Assembly (NCBI RefSeq): GCF_000955805.1
Contig: NZ_JYOA01000003.1
Location: 577,333 to 640,938 of the forward strand
From: Pseudomonas sp. 21
Lineage (GTDB): Bacteria; Pseudomonadota; Gammaproteobacteria; Pseudomonadales; Pseudomonadaceae
Direction of reading: 5' to 3'
Length of the DNA stretch: 63,606 bases
The notes under the pieces were generated by a model. It was not told the origin of the DNA, searched no databases, and was given only the letters and a program-made list of their open reading frames with translations. The translations under genes were made by a program, and so were the position numbers. Below are positions 7,448 to 17,107 of the stretch, piece by piece (position 1 is the stretch's first letter; each line of letters begins with the position of its first letter).

Positions 7448-9067
7448 GTGAAGAACTGGACTCTACGCCAACGCATCCTGGCCAGCTTTGCCGTCGTCAT
7501 CGCGATCATGCTGTTGATGGTGGTGATTTCCTACACCCGCCTGCTGCGCGTCGAGGCCAGCACCAAACGGGTCAATGAAGATGCCATGCCTGGCACCTAT
7601 GCCCTGACCCAGGTGCGTTCGACCTGGACCGACAGCATCCTGATGACCCAGGTGCTGGTCGGCCTCTCCGATGGCCAGACGCTGGACGAGAAGCATCGCC
7701 AGGAGTTCAGCGCCAACCACGACACCCTGCTGGAGCGCATCGGCCAGTACGAGCGCACGGTAAGCGATCCGCGCGACAAGGAGATGCTCGGCCACTTCAA
7801 GCAGCAGGTCAGCCAGTACGATGCCCTGCTTGCCCAGGTGCTGCAGCTGTCTTCCACCGACAGGGAAGGGGCACGCAAGCTGCTGCTGGATCGCCTGGAG
7901 CCGCTGTGGGAAGACGGTCGCAAGACGCTCACCCAGCTCATCACCCTGAACAAGGAAATTGCCGATGCGGCAGCGTCGACCATCGTCGATGAGGTCGCCA
8001 CCGCCAAGGCGATCATGCTCATCTCGCTGCTGCTGGCCATCGCCGCCGCAGCGGTGTGCGGGCTGCTGCTGATGCGCGCCATCACCGAACCGGTGCGCCA
8101 GGTAGTAAAAGGCCTGCAAGTGATGGGCAGCGGTGACTTCACCACGCGCCTGGCCATGGAGCGCAACGACGAATTCGCGGTGATCGAGACCGGCTTCAAC
8201 GGCATGGCCGAGGAGCTCAAGGGCCTGGTATCGCAGGCGCAGCGCTCGGCCATCCAGGTGACCACCTCGGTGACCGAGATCGCCGCCACCTCCAAGCAGC
8301 AACAGGCCACCGCCACCGAAACCGCCGCCACCACCACCGAGATCGGCGCCACCTCGCGGGAAATCGCCGCTACCTCCCGCGACCTGGTGCGCACCATGAC
8401 CGAGGTGTCCTCGGCCGCCGAGCAGACTTCCACCCTGGCCGGCTCCGGCCAGCTCGGCCTGGCGCGCATGGAAGAGACCATGCACCACGTGATGGGCGCC
8501 GCCGAGCTGGTCAACGCCAAGCTGGCGATCCTCAACGAGCGCGCCGGCAACATCAACCAGGTGGTCACCACCATCGTCAAGGTGGCCGACCAGACCAACC
8601 TGTTGTCGCTCAACGCCGCCATCGAGGCAGAGAAGGCCGGCGAGTACGGCCGCGGCTTCGCCGTGGTCGCCACCGAGGTGCGCCGCCTGGCCGACCAGAC
8701 TGCCGTGGCCACCTACGACATCGAGCAGATGGTCCGCGAGATCCAGTCCGCCGTGTCCGCCGGCGTGATGGGCATGGACAAGTTCTCCGAGGAAGTGCGG
8801 CGCGGCATTTCCGAAGTCGGCCAGGTCGGCGAGCAGCTCTCGCAGATCATCCAGCAAGTGCAGGCGCTGGCGCCGCGCGTGCAGATGGTCAACGAAGGCA
8901 TGCAGGCCCAGGCCACCGGCGCCGAGCAGATCAACCAGGCGCTGGTGCAGCTCGGCGAGGCCACCGGGCAGACGGTGGAATCCCTGCGCCAGGCCAGCTT
9001 CGCCATCGACGAGCTGAACCTCGTGGCCAACGGACTGCGCAATGGCGTCTCCCGCTTCAAGGTCTGA
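7448..9067 (+). CDS. wspA: WspA, surface-sensing methyl-accepting receptor
   Basis: This 539-residue receptor of the Wsp system senses surface contact and membrane perturbation and drives WspE. It has TM1 at about 10-29, a periplasmic helical domain, TM2 at about 187-209, HAMP, and a signalling tip near 378-418 ([21 protein letters not shown]). The start is a GTG giving [11 protein letters not shown], as in P. aeruginosa WspA. The receptor opens a seven-gene operon in which wspA to wspF all overlap (26, 4, 8, 4 and 4 bp). Unlike classical chemoreceptors it signals through c-di-GMP rather than the flagellum. Confidence 0.96.
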   Translation: MKNWTLRQRILASFAVVIAIMLLMVVISYTRLLRVEASTKRVNEDAMPGTYALTQVRSTWTDSILMTQVLVGLSDGQTLDEKHRQEFSANHDTLLERIGQYERTVSDPRDKEMLGHFKQQVSQYDALLAQVLQLSSTDREGARKLLLDRLEPLWEDGRKTLTQLITLNKEIADAAASTIVDEVATAKAIMLISLLLAIAAAAVCGLLLMRAITEPVRQVVKGLQVMGSGDFTTRLAMERNDEFAVIETGFNGMAEELKGLVSQAQRSAIQVTTSVTEIAATSKQQQATATETAATTTEIGATSREIAATSRDLVRTMTEVSSAAEQTSTLAGSGQLGLARMEETMHHVMGAAELVNAKLAILNERAGNINQVVTTIVKVADQTNLLSLNAAIEAEKAGEYGRGFAVVATEVRRLADQTAVATYDIEQMVREIQSAVSAGVMGMDKFSEEVRRGISEVGQVGEQLSQIIQQVQALAPRVQMVNEGMQAQATGAEQINQALVQLGEATGQTVESLRQASFAIDELNLVANGLRNGVSRFKV

Positions 9068-9554
9068 CACCGCCGCGGCGGGCAGGCTGTACCTGCAGTT
9101 CCGCCTGGGTGCGGACCGCTATGCGCTGGACGTCCACGACGTCATCGAGGTGCTGCCCGTGCCGGCGCTCAAGCGTGTGCCGGAAGCGCCGGCCTGGGTT
9201 GCCGGGCTGTTCCCTCACCGTGGCGAGCTGCTGCCGGTGCTGGACATGAGCCAGCTGGCCTTCGGGCACAGCGCGCCGCGCCGTACCAGCACGCGCCTGG
9301 TGCTGGTGCGTTACCGCGCCGCAGACGAGGGCCCGGAGCAGCGGCTCGGGCTGATCCTCGAACAGGCCACCCACACCCTGCGCCGCGATCCCGGGGCGTT
9401 CCGCGACTACCCGCTGGACAACGGCAACGCCCGCTACCTCGGCCCCGTGCTGGAGGATGAGCAAGGCCTGCTGCAGCGGGTGGGCGTCGATCAACTGCTC
9501 AGCGACGAAGCTCGCGCGCGCCTGCTCTGCGATTCAGGGGGCGCGCCGGCATGA
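9042..9554 (+). CDS. wspB: WspB, CheW-like coupling protein
   Basis: This 170-residue single CheW domain ([23 protein letters not shown]… with [18 protein letters not shown]) is the first of two CheW paralogues that link WspA to WspE. The start lies 26 bp inside wspA, an unusually long overlap that keeps the stoichiometry coupled. In the Wsp model WspB and WspD are not interchangeable. Alternative downstream starts would cut into the first beta strand. Confidence 0.94.
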   Translation: MASPASRSDTAAAGRLYLQFRLGADRYALDVHDVIEVLPVPALKRVPEAPAWVAGLFPHRGELLPVLDMSQLAFGHSAPRRTSTRLVLVRYRAADEGPEQRLGLILEQATHTLRRDPGAFRDYPLDNGNARYLGPVLEDEQGLLQRVGVDQLLSDEARARLLCDSGGAPA

Positions 9555-10786
9555 CCGATCCGCGCTTCGCCCAGTTGCTCAAGGAACGCATCGGCCTGGA
9601 TGCCGAGTCGGTCGGCGACGCCGTGATCGAGCGCGCCGTGCGCCAGCGCTGCAACAAGGTCAGCGGCGGCAACGCCGAGCATTATTGGATGCTGCTGCAA
9701 GGCTCCGCCGAGGAAGTGCAGGCGCTGATCGAGGCGGTGATAGTCCCGGAAACCTGGTTCTTCCGTTACCCCGAATCCTTCGGCGCGCTGGGGGACCTCG
9801 CCTCCCGTCGCGTGCTGGAACTGGCCGGCACCCGGCCGCTGCGTATCCTCAGCCTGCCGTGCTCCACCGGCGAGGAACCGTACTCCATCGTCATGGCCCT
9901 GCTGGACGCGGGACTCGCGCCGGCCGCCTTCCAGGTCGAAGCGCTGGACGTCAGTCGCGCGGTGCTGGAGCGGGCGGAGGAGGGGCGCTACGGGCGCAAC
10001 TCATTCCGTGGCTCTGACCTGGCATTCCGCGACCGTTATTTCAGCGCCGACGGCAACGACTACCAACTGGCCGAGGCGGTGCGGCGCAAGGTCCGCTTCC
10101 GTGTCGGCAACCTGCTCGCAGCGGGCCTGCTGGCCGGCGAAGCGCCCTATGACTACGTGTTCTGCCGTAACCTGCTGATCTATTTCGACCGCCCGACCCA
10201 GGAGCAGGTGGTGGACGTGCTGCGCCGGCTGGCGCGGCCCGACGGTGTGCTGTTCATCGGCCCGGCCGAGGCCAGCCTGATGTCGCGTATCGGCCTGCGT
10301 CCGCTGGGTGTGCCGCAGTCCTTCGCCTTCCCATTGCAGGATGCCGAGCCGGCGCCTCGCGCGGCGCCGTTGAACTGGACGGCGCCCCCGCCGATTCCCC
10401 GCCCGGCTCCGCCCAAGCCCGCGCCGGCACGCCCGCGGCTGATAGCCAGGCCTGAGCAAACGCTGGCCGCGCCCGCCGATGACGCGCTGGCGGAGATCGC
10501 CCGGCTGGCCAATTCCGGCCAGGCCGATTCGGCGCGCCAGCGCTGCGAGGCGCTGTTGGCCAGTCAGGGGCCGAACGCTGAAGCCTTCTACTGGCTCGGC
10601 CTGCTGGCCGACGCCCAGGGGCAGGGCAGCGAAGCCCAGGCGTACTACCGCAAGGCCCTGTATCTGAAACCCGATCACCAGGAAAGCCTGCAACACCTGG
10701 CCGCGCTGCTTGCGGCCCAGGGGGATGCAGCCGGCGCCCGCCGTTTGCAGGAGCGCGCCGCGCGAGGAGTGAAGCGCAATGGTTGA
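9551..10786 (+). CDS. wspC: WspC, CheR-type methyltransferase with TPR domain
   Basis: This 411-residue protein methylates glutamates on WspA using S-adenosylmethionine, which raises kinase output. The CheR domain covers about residues 1-265, with the SAM motif LSLPCSTGEEPYS and FCRNLLIYFD. A Pro/Ala-rich linker (about 270-310) follows, then TPR-like helices (about 315-405: AFYWLGLLADAQGQ… YYRKALYLKPDHQ). A C-terminal TPR is typical of WspC and unlike ordinary CheR. It overlaps wspB by 4 bp (ATGA). Confidence 0.95.
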   Translation: MTDPRFAQLLKERIGLDAESVGDAVIERAVRQRCNKVSGGNAEHYWMLLQGSAEEVQALIEAVIVPETWFFRYPESFGALGDLASRRVLELAGTRPLRILSLPCSTGEEPYSIVMALLDAGLAPAAFQVEALDVSRAVLERAEEGRYGRNSFRGSDLAFRDRYFSADGNDYQLAEAVRRKVRFRVGNLLAAGLLAGEAPYDYVFCRNLLIYFDRPTQEQVVDVLRRLARPDGVLFIGPAEASLMSRIGLRPLGVPQSFAFPLQDAEPAPRAAPLNWTAPPPIPRPAPPKPAPARPRLIARPEQTLAAPADDALAEIARLANSGQADSARQRCEALLASQGPNAEAFYWLGLLADAQGQGSEAQAYYRKALYLKPDHQESLQHLAALLAAQGDAAGARRLQERAARGVKRNG

Positions 10787-11480
10787 ACGCAACTCTTCAT
10801 CCATCGGCAGCTCCGTCTTCGACAGTGACCTGCCGACGGTGGACGATTGCTGGAACCGCATCGGCGTGCGCGGCGACCGCAGCTGCCCGAAGCTGGCCGA
10901 GTACATCCATTGCCGCAATTGCCCGGTGCACGCCGCCGCTGCCATCAGCTTGCTGGACCGCTACGCGCTGGGCAGCGAGGACGCGGAACTGGCTCCTGTC
11001 GAAGCCGCCGAAGCGGCAGTCGAGGAAGGCCGCCCGCACCTGATCTTCCGCCTGGGCGAGGAATGGCTGGGCTTGCCCACCCGCGCCCTGGCCGAGGTCG
11101 CTCCGGCCTGCGTGGTGCATTCCCTGCCGCACCAGCGCTCGCCTGCGCTGCTGGGCGTGGCCAACGTGCGCGGCACGCTGGTGGCGTGCATTTCCCTGGG
11201 CGAACTGCTCGGCCTCGATAGCCGCGCGGCCGCCCGTGATGAGGCCCGCATCGTGCCGCGCATGCTGATCCTCGCGGCGGTCGGCGGGCCGATCATCTCG
11301 CCGGTGGACGAAGTCGACGGCATCCATGAGCTGGACGAGCACGCCATTGTCGAAGCCTTGTCCCAGAGCCACGCCGCCAACGATCGGTTCACCCGTGGGG
11401 TGATGCAGTGGCGCCAACGCAGCATTCGCCTGCTCGACCAGGAAGCCCTGCTCGACGCCGCCACCCGGAGCCTTGCATGA
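10779..11480 (+). CDS. wspD: WspD, second CheW-like coupling protein
   Basis: In this 233-residue protein an N-terminal Cys-bearing segment (about 20-55, with LPTVDDCWNRIG and CPKLAEYIHCRNCPVH) precedes a CheW domain (about 82-225). The signature VANVRGTLVACISLGELL lies in the second subdomain. The extra N-terminal region with CxxC spacing distinguishes it from WspB and is characteristic of WspD. It overlaps wspC by 8 bp. Confidence 0.94.
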   Translation: MVERNSSSIGSSVFDSDLPTVDDCWNRIGVRGDRSCPKLAEYIHCRNCPVHAAAAISLLDRYALGSEDAELAPVEAAEAAVEEGRPHLIFRLGEEWLGLPTRALAEVAPACVVHSLPHQRSPALLGVANVRGTLVACISLGELLGLDSRAAARDEARIVPRMLILAAVGGPIISPVDEVDGIHELDEHAIVEALSQSHAANDRFTRGVMQWRQRSIRLLDQEALLDAATRSLA

Positions 11481-13756
11481 CCCCGGACCAGATGAAGGAC
11501 GCGTCGATGCTGGAGCTGTTCCGCCTGGAGGCGGAAGCCCAGACGCAGGTGCTGGTGCACGGGCTGATGGCGCTGGAGCGCAACCCGACCCAGGCCGATC
11601 AGCTCGAAGCCTGCATGCGCGCCGCGCACTCGCTCAAGGGCGCCGCGCGCATCGTCGGCCTCGATGCCGGCGTGCAGGTCGCCCACGTGATGGAGGACTG
11701 CCTGGTCGGCGCCCAGGAGGGCCGCCTGCTGCTGACCTCCGGGCATATCGACGCGCTGCTGGCCGGCACCGATATCCTCCTGCACATCGCCGACGCCCAG
11801 CCCGAGCGCGCCGAACAGGCCCAGCAGGGCGTGCCGGCCATGGTCGAGCGCCTGCAGGCGCTGGTGTCCGGAAAGACCCCGGCGCAGCCGGCTCCGCCTG
11901 CTCCAGCGCCCACTGAACCCGCTCCGGTAGCTGGAGAAGCGCCCGCGCCGGCTCCCGCCGTTCCCGCTGAGCGGCCACAGCGTCGTCGTTCCAGCGACAG
12001 CGATGAAGCGGGCGAGCGCGTGCTGCGGGTGACCGCCGAGCGTCTGAACCAGCTGCTCGACTACTCCAGCAAGTCGCTGGTGGAGTCCCAGCGCCTGAAG
12101 CCGCTGCTCGATTCGCTGCAGCGCCTCAAGCGCATCCAGGCCAGCGCCAGCCGTGTCCTCGACGGCGCCCGCGATGCCGCCAGCACGGCCAACCTCGACG
12201 CCGAGGCGCAGGCCTATCTGGCCGACGCGCGGCGACTGGTCGGTGAGTGCCAGCAACTGCTCAGCGAGCAGATCGCCGAGCTGGACGAATTCAGTTTCAA
12301 GGCCGGCCAGCGCGCCCAGTCGCTCTACGACACCGCGCTGTCCTGCCGAATGCGGCCGTTCTCCGACGTGCTCTCCGGGCAGGCGCGGATGGTCCGCGAC
12401 CTCGGCCGCTCGCTGGGCAAGACCGTGCGCCTGGACATCCAGGGCGCCACCACCCAGGTCGACCGCGACGTGCTGGAGAAGCTCGAAGCACCGCTCACCC
12501 ACCTGCTGCGCAACGCCGTCGACCACGGTATCGAATCCGCCGAAGTGCGCGCCCGTAACGGCAAGCCGGAGGAGGGGAGGATCCAGCTGCTGGCCCGCCA
12601 TCACGCCGGCATGCTGGTGCTGGAGCTGCAGGATGACGGCGGCGGCGTCGATCTCGACCGCCTGCGCTCGGCCATCGTGCGCCGCCAGCTGTCCACCGAG
12701 GAAACCGTGGCGCGCCTCACCGAGGAGGAGCTGCTGAGCTTCCTGTTCCTGCCCGGCTTCAGCATGCGCGAGCAGGTCACCGAGGTGTCCGGCCGTGGTG
12801 TTGGCCTGGACGCCGTGCAGCACATGGTGCGCCAGCTGCGCGGCGGCATCCGCATGGAACAGGTCAGCGGGCAGGGTGCGCGTTTCCACCTGGAAGTGCC
12901 GCTGACGCTGTCCGTGGTGCGCAGCCTGGTCGTCAGCATCGGCGGTGAGGCCTACGCCTTCCCGCTGGCGCACATCGAGCGCATGCGCCGCCTGGCGCCG
13001 GACGAGATCGTCCAACTGGAAGGCCGCCAGCAGTTCTGGCACGAGGGCCGGCATGTCGGCCTGGTGTCCGCCAGCCAGCTGTTGCAGCGGCCCGACGGCG
13101 AAGCCACGCCGGACGAGATTCCGGTGGTGGTGATCCGCGATCGGGAAAGCGCCTACGGCGTGGCGGTGGAGAAATTCATCGGCGAGCGCACCCTGGTGGT
13201 GGTGCCGCTGGATGCCCGGCTGGGCAAGGTGCAGGACGTCTCCGCCGGCGCGCTGCTGGACGACGGCACGCCGGTGCTGATCCTCGACGTCGAGGACATG
13301 CTGCGCTCGGTGGAGAAGCTCCTGGCCACCGGCCGCCTGGAACGCATCGACCCCACCGGCCGCCTCTCCGGTCCGGCGCGCAAGCGCGTGCTGGTGGTGG
13401 ACGACTCGCTCACCGTGCGCGAGCTGGAGCGCAAGCTGCTGCTCGGGCGCGGCTACGACGTCGCCGTGGCGGTGGATGGCATGGACGGCTGGAATGCGCT
13501 GCGCTCGGAGCATTTCGACCTGGTCATCACCGATATCGACATGCCGCGCATGGACGGCATCGAACTGGTCACCCTGATCCGCCGCGACACCCGCCTGCAG
13601 TCGCTGCCGGTGATGGTGGTGTCCTACAAGGATCGCGAAGAAGACCGGCGGCGCGGGCTCGATGCCGGCGCCGACTATTATCTGGCCAAGGCCAGCTTCC
13701 ATGACGAGGCCCTGCTGGATGCGGTGGTCGACCTGATCGGAGGAGCCCACGGGTGA
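11477..13756 (+). CDS. wspE: WspE, hybrid CheA-like histidine kinase with receiver
   Basis: This 759-residue kinase autophosphorylates and passes phosphate to WspF and WspR. The HPt domain carries His51 (AAHSLKGAARI). A Pro/Ala linker (about 130-170) follows, then dimerisation and HATPase domains (LLRNAVDHGIE, DDGGGVD, GRGVGLDAV), a CheW-like regulatory domain, and a C-terminal receiver from about 636 with Asp686 (TDIDMPRMDG) and Lys738. The frame is open upstream into wspD. I take the ATG at 11477 because it makes the ATGA overlap with wspD and matches the homologue's N-terminus. Confidence 0.95.
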   Translation: MTPDQMKDASMLELFRLEAEAQTQVLVHGLMALERNPTQADQLEACMRAAHSLKGAARIVGLDAGVQVAHVMEDCLVGAQEGRLLLTSGHIDALLAGTDILLHIADAQPERAEQAQQGVPAMVERLQALVSGKTPAQPAPPAPAPTEPAPVAGEAPAPAPAVPAERPQRRRSSDSDEAGERVLRVTAERLNQLLDYSSKSLVESQRLKPLLDSLQRLKRIQASASRVLDGARDAASTANLDAEAQAYLADARRLVGECQQLLSEQIAELDEFSFKAGQRAQSLYDTALSCRMRPFSDVLSGQARMVRDLGRSLGKTVRLDIQGATTQVDRDVLEKLEAPLTHLLRNAVDHGIESAEVRARNGKPEEGRIQLLARHHAGMLVLELQDDGGGVDLDRLRSAIVRRQLSTEETVARLTEEELLSFLFLPGFSMREQVTEVSGRGVGLDAVQHMVRQLRGGIRMEQVSGQGARFHLEVPLTLSVVRSLVVSIGGEAYAFPLAHIERMRRLAPDEIVQLEGRQQFWHEGRHVGLVSASQLLQRPDGEATPDEIPVVVIRDRESAYGVAVEKFIGERTLVVVPLDARLGKVQDVSAGALLDDGTPVLILDVEDMLRSVEKLLATGRLERIDPTGRLSGPARKRVLVVDDSLTVRELERKLLLGRGYDVAVAVDGMDGWNALRSEHFDLVITDIDMPRMDGIELVTLIRRDTRLQSLPVMVVSYKDREEDRRRGLDAGADYYLAKASFHDEALLDAVVDLIGGAHG

Positions 13757-14760
13757 AGATAGGGATAGTCAACGACATGCCCCTGGCGGTGGAGGCGATG
13801 CGTCGGGCGCTGGCCTTTGAGCCGGCGCACCGCATCGTCTGGGTCGCCGCCAATGGCGCCGAAGCGCTGGAGATGTGCGCGGCGCACAAGCCCGACGTGA
13901 TCCTCATGGACCTGCTGATGCCGGTGATGGATGGCGTCGAGGCGACGCGCCGGATCATGGCCCAGAGCCCCTGCGCGATCATCGTCGTCACGGTGGACCT
14001 GGAGCGCAACATGAGCCGCGTGTTCGACGCCATGGGCAATGGCGCGGTGGACGCGGTGAATACACCGGTGATGGGCGCCGGCGACCCCGCCGAAGCGGCC
14101 CGCCCGCTGCTGCGCAAACTGCAGAACCTGGCCTGGCTCAATGCCCCGCGGGACAGCCGGCCAGCCATCAGCGCAGTGCCGGCGCGCAAGGGCAGCGGCG
14201 CGCGCAAGCTGGTTGCCATCGGCTCCTCGGCCGGCGGCCCGGCGGCGCTGGCCGATCTGTTCGCCCGCCTGCCGGCGGACTTCCCCGCCGCCATCGTGGT
14301 CGTCCAGCACGTCGACGAAGTCTTCGCCGCCGGCATGGCCGAATGGCTCTCGACCCAATCCAGGATTCCCGTGCGCCTGGCGCGCAACGGCGAGCCGCCG
14401 CAGCCGGGCTGCGTGCTGCTGGCCGGCACCAACCACCACATCCGCCTGCTCAAGGGCGGCGAGCTGGCCTATACCGCCGAGCCCAGCAGCCACATTTACC
14501 GGCCTTCCATCGACGTGTTCTTCGACAGCGTGGTCGAGTACTGGGTCGGCGATGCCGTTGGCGTGCTGCTCACCGGCATGGGCCGGGACGGCGCCGAGGG
14601 CCTCAAACACATGCGCGAACGAGGTTACCTGACCCTGGCTCAGGATCAGGAAAGCAGTGCCGTGTACGGCATGCCCAAGGCCGCCGCGGCCATCGGCGCC
14701 GCGGTGGAGATTCGCGCACTGGGCGACATCGCCCGACGACTCGCTGAGGTCTGCGCCTGA
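13753..14760 (+). CDS. wspF: WspF, CheB-like methylesterase response regulator
   Basis: This 335-residue protein demethylates WspA and resets the system; loss of wspF in relatives locks WspR on and gives wrinkly colonies. The receiver carries its acceptor Asp in [11 protein letters not shown]. The esterase domain has the Ser ([10 protein letters not shown]), His (VVVQHVDE) and Asp (GMGRDGAEG) triad motifs, so the protein looks intact. It starts at a GTG overlapping the wspE stop (GTGA). Confidence 0.95.
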   Translation: MKIGIVNDMPLAVEAMRRALAFEPAHRIVWVAANGAEALEMCAAHKPDVILMDLLMPVMDGVEATRRIMAQSPCAIIVVTVDLERNMSRVFDAMGNGAVDAVNTPVMGAGDPAEAARPLLRKLQNLAWLNAPRDSRPAISAVPARKGSGARKLVAIGSSAGGPAALADLFARLPADFPAAIVVVQHVDEVFAAGMAEWLSTQSRIPVRLARNGEPPQPGCVLLAGTNHHIRLLKGGELAYTAEPSSHIYRPSIDVFFDSVVEYWVGDAVGVLLTGMGRDGAEGLKHMRERGYLTLAQDQESSAVYGMPKAAAAIGAAVEIRALGDIARRLAEVCA

Positions 14761-14783
14761 GCGCAGCCTACGGAGCAGATTGC

Positions 14784-15794
14784 ATGAACCCTTTGACGAG
14801 TGACTACCCCGTGAACACCCCAGGCGATACCGCAGTGATGGTGCTGCTGGTGGACGACCAGCCAATGATCGGTGAAGCCGTGCGCCGCGCGCTGGCGGAC
14901 GACCCCAGCATCGACTTCCACTTCTGCTCCGATCCGCACCAGGCCATCGCCCTGGCGATCCAGATCAAGCCCACGGTGATCCTCCAGGACCTGGTGATGC
15001 CCGGCGCCGACGGCCTCTCGCTGGTGCGCGACTACCGCGCCAACCCGGCGACCCGCGACCTGCCGATCATCGTCCTGTCGACCAAGGAAGACCCGGCGGT
15101 GAAGAGCGCGGCGTTCAGCGCCGGCGCCAACGATTACCTGGTCAAGTTGCCCGACGCCATCGAGCTGATCGCGCGGGTGCGCTACCACTCGCGCTCCTAC
15201 CTCGCCCTGCAGCAGCGCGACGAGGCCTACCGAGCCCTGCGCGAGAGCCAGCAGCAGTTGCTGGAAACCAACCTGGTGCTGCAGCGGCTGATGAATTCCG
15301 ACGGCCTTACCGGGCTGTCCAACCGCCGGCACTTCGACGAATACCTGGAAATGGAGTGGCGCCGCGCCCTGCGCGAGCAGACCCAGCTGTCGATCCTGCT
15401 GATCGACGTGGATCACTTCAAGGCCTACAACGATACCTTCGGCCACGTGCAGGGCGACGAGGCGCTGCGCCAGGTGGCCGGGGCGATCCGCGCCAGCGCC
15501 AGCCGCCCCTCGGACCTGCCGGCGCGCTATGGCGGCGAGGAGTTCGTCATGGTCCTGCCCAACACCTCGCCCGGCGGCGCGCGCCTGCTGGCGGAGAAGC
15601 TGCGGCGCCTGGTGCAGGACCTGAACATCCGCCACGAGCTGCCCACGCCGGGAGCGTCGCTGACCATCAGCATCGGCGTGGCGACCCTGATTCCCCAGGC
15701 CGGGCAGGCCTGCCGCCAGCTCATCGAACTGGCCGACCAGGCGCTCTACAACGCCAAGCACGGCGGGCGCAACCAGGTGGCCATCGCCGGCTGA
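14784..15794 (+). CDS. wspR: WspR, receiver-GGDEF diguanylate cyclase
   Basis: This 336-residue output protein makes c-di-GMP when phosphorylated by WspE. The receiver (about 17-135) has Asp69 in LQDLVMPG. A helical linker ([17 protein letters not shown]) leads to the GGDEF domain with GGEEF at 250-254. The inhibitory I-site RPSD (241-244) is intact, so product inhibition is expected. It begins 23 bp after wspF, the only gap in the operon. The N-terminal 16 residues vary between species. Confidence 0.96.
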   Translation: MNPLTSDYPVNTPGDTAVMVLLVDDQPMIGEAVRRALADDPSIDFHFCSDPHQAIALAIQIKPTVILQDLVMPGADGLSLVRDYRANPATRDLPIIVLSTKEDPAVKSAAFSAGANDYLVKLPDAIELIARVRYHSRSYLALQQRDEAYRALRESQQQLLETNLVLQRLMNSDGLTGLSNRRHFDEYLEMEWRRALREQTQLSILLIDVDHFKAYNDTFGHVQGDEALRQVAGAIRASASRPSDLPARYGGEEFVMVLPNTSPGGARLLAEKLRRLVQDLNIRHELPTPGASLTISIGVATLIPQAGQACRQLIELADQALYNAKHGGRNQVAIAG

Positions 15795-15913
15795 GTGGGC
15801 GGGGAGGGCGCGGAAACGGTGGGCGTGCTTTGTCGTAAAGCCTGAAAAGGCGGCGAAAATTCACGTATACTTGCCGGCTTTTCTACGCCCTTTACCCGTG
15901 AGAGATGCCCGCC

Positions 15914-17009
15914 ATGGAAATCCAACCGATCCTCAACAGCATCAAGGACCTCTCCGACCGTACCCATTCGATTCGGGGGTATCTTTGACTACGATCTGAA
16001 ACATGATCGTCTGATCGAAGTTAACCGCGAGCTGGAAGACCCGGCGGTCTGGAACAAGCCCGAATACGCCCAGAACCTGGGCCGCGAGCGCGCCATGCTG
16101 GCGCAGATCGTCGAGACCCTCGACGAGCTCACCGGCGGTCTGGCCGACTCCCGCGACCTGCTCGACATGGCGGTCGAGGAGAACGACGAAGGTGCCGTCG
16201 GCGACGTTGAAGCCGAAGTCCAGCGCCTGCGCGAAATCCTCGAGAAGCTCGAGTTCCGCCGCATGTTCAGCGGCGAGATGGACCCCAACAACGCCTACCT
16301 GGACATCCAGGCCGGCTCCGGCGGCACCGAAGCCCAGGACTGGGCCAACATGCTGCTGCGCATGTACCTGCGCTGGGCGGACAAGAACGGCTTCAGCGCC
16401 GAGATCGTCGAGCTGTCCGAAGGCGAAGTCGCCGGCATCAAGGGCGCCACCGTGCACATCAAGGGCGAGTACGCCTTTGGTTGGCTGCGCACCGAGATCG
16501 GCGTGCACCGCCTGGTGCGCAAGAGCCCGTTCGACTCCGGCAACCGTCGCCACACCTCGTTCACCGCGGTGTTCGTGTCGCCGGAAATCGACGACAACAT
16601 CGAGATCGAGATCAACCCGGCCGACCTGCGCATCGACACCTACCGCTCCTCCGGCGCCGGCGGTCAGCACGTGAACACCACCGACTCCGCGGTGCGTATC
16701 ACCCACGTGCCGACCAACACCGTGGTGGCGTGCCAGAACGAACGCTCCCAGCACGCCAACAAGGACACCGCCATGAAGATGCTGCGGGCCCGGTTGTACG
16801 AGCAGGAGATGCAGAAGCGCACCGCCGCCTCGCAGGCACTGGAAGACACCAAGTCCGACATCGGCTGGGGTCACCAGATCCGCTCCTACGTGCTCGACCA
16901 GTCGCGCATCAAGGACCTGCGGACCGGCGTGGAACGCAGTGATTGCGACAAGGTGCTCGACGGCGATCTCAACGAGTACCTCGAGGCCAGCCTCAAGCAA
17001 GGGCTCTGA
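15914..17009 (+). CDS. prfB: Peptide chain release factor 2 (programmed +1 frameshift)
   Basis: RF2 recognises UGA and UAA. Translation starts at ATG 15914 and reads 24 codons to an in-frame TGA (15986-15988). A +1 shift at CTT-T then continues as GAC TAC GAT to 17009, giving 364 residues, the normal RF2 length. The stop-reading SPF tripeptide ([11 protein letters not shown]) and the catalytic GGQ (GAGGQHVNT) are present. An annotation beginning at 16095 would miss the N-terminus. It is followed by lysS, a common Pseudomonas and enterobacterial pairing. Confidence 0.97.
15975..15989 (+). promoter_or_regulatory. RF2 autoregulatory frameshift site
   Basis: GGGGGTATCTTTGAC combines an internal Shine-Dalgarno-like GGGGG, the slippery CTT codon and a poorly terminating TGA-C. 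When RF2 is scarce the ribosome pauses at the TGA and slips +1, making more RF2. The layout matches the classical E. coli element. Confidence 0.95.
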
Positions 17010-17022
17010 CGCAGAGCTCTAC

Positions 17023-17066
17023 TGTAGGAGCGAGCTTGCTCGCGAACCAGCCAGCCGCTCCTGCAC
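17023..17066. repeat. REP element between prfB and lysS
   Basis: TGTAGGAGCGAGCTTGCTCGCGAAC is followed by the partial arm CCGCTCCTGCA. It fills most of the 98-bp prfB-lysS gap. Confidence 0.7.
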
Positions 17067-17107
17067 AAGTAACCCATTTGATCTAGACGCCAGGCAGATA
17101 GACGACC

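Noticed and set aside
10961..13750. 929-codon minus-strand frame opposite wspE
   Set aside because: It mirrors WspE codons; low-complexity His/Gln/Ala content and conserved function on the plus strand rule it out.
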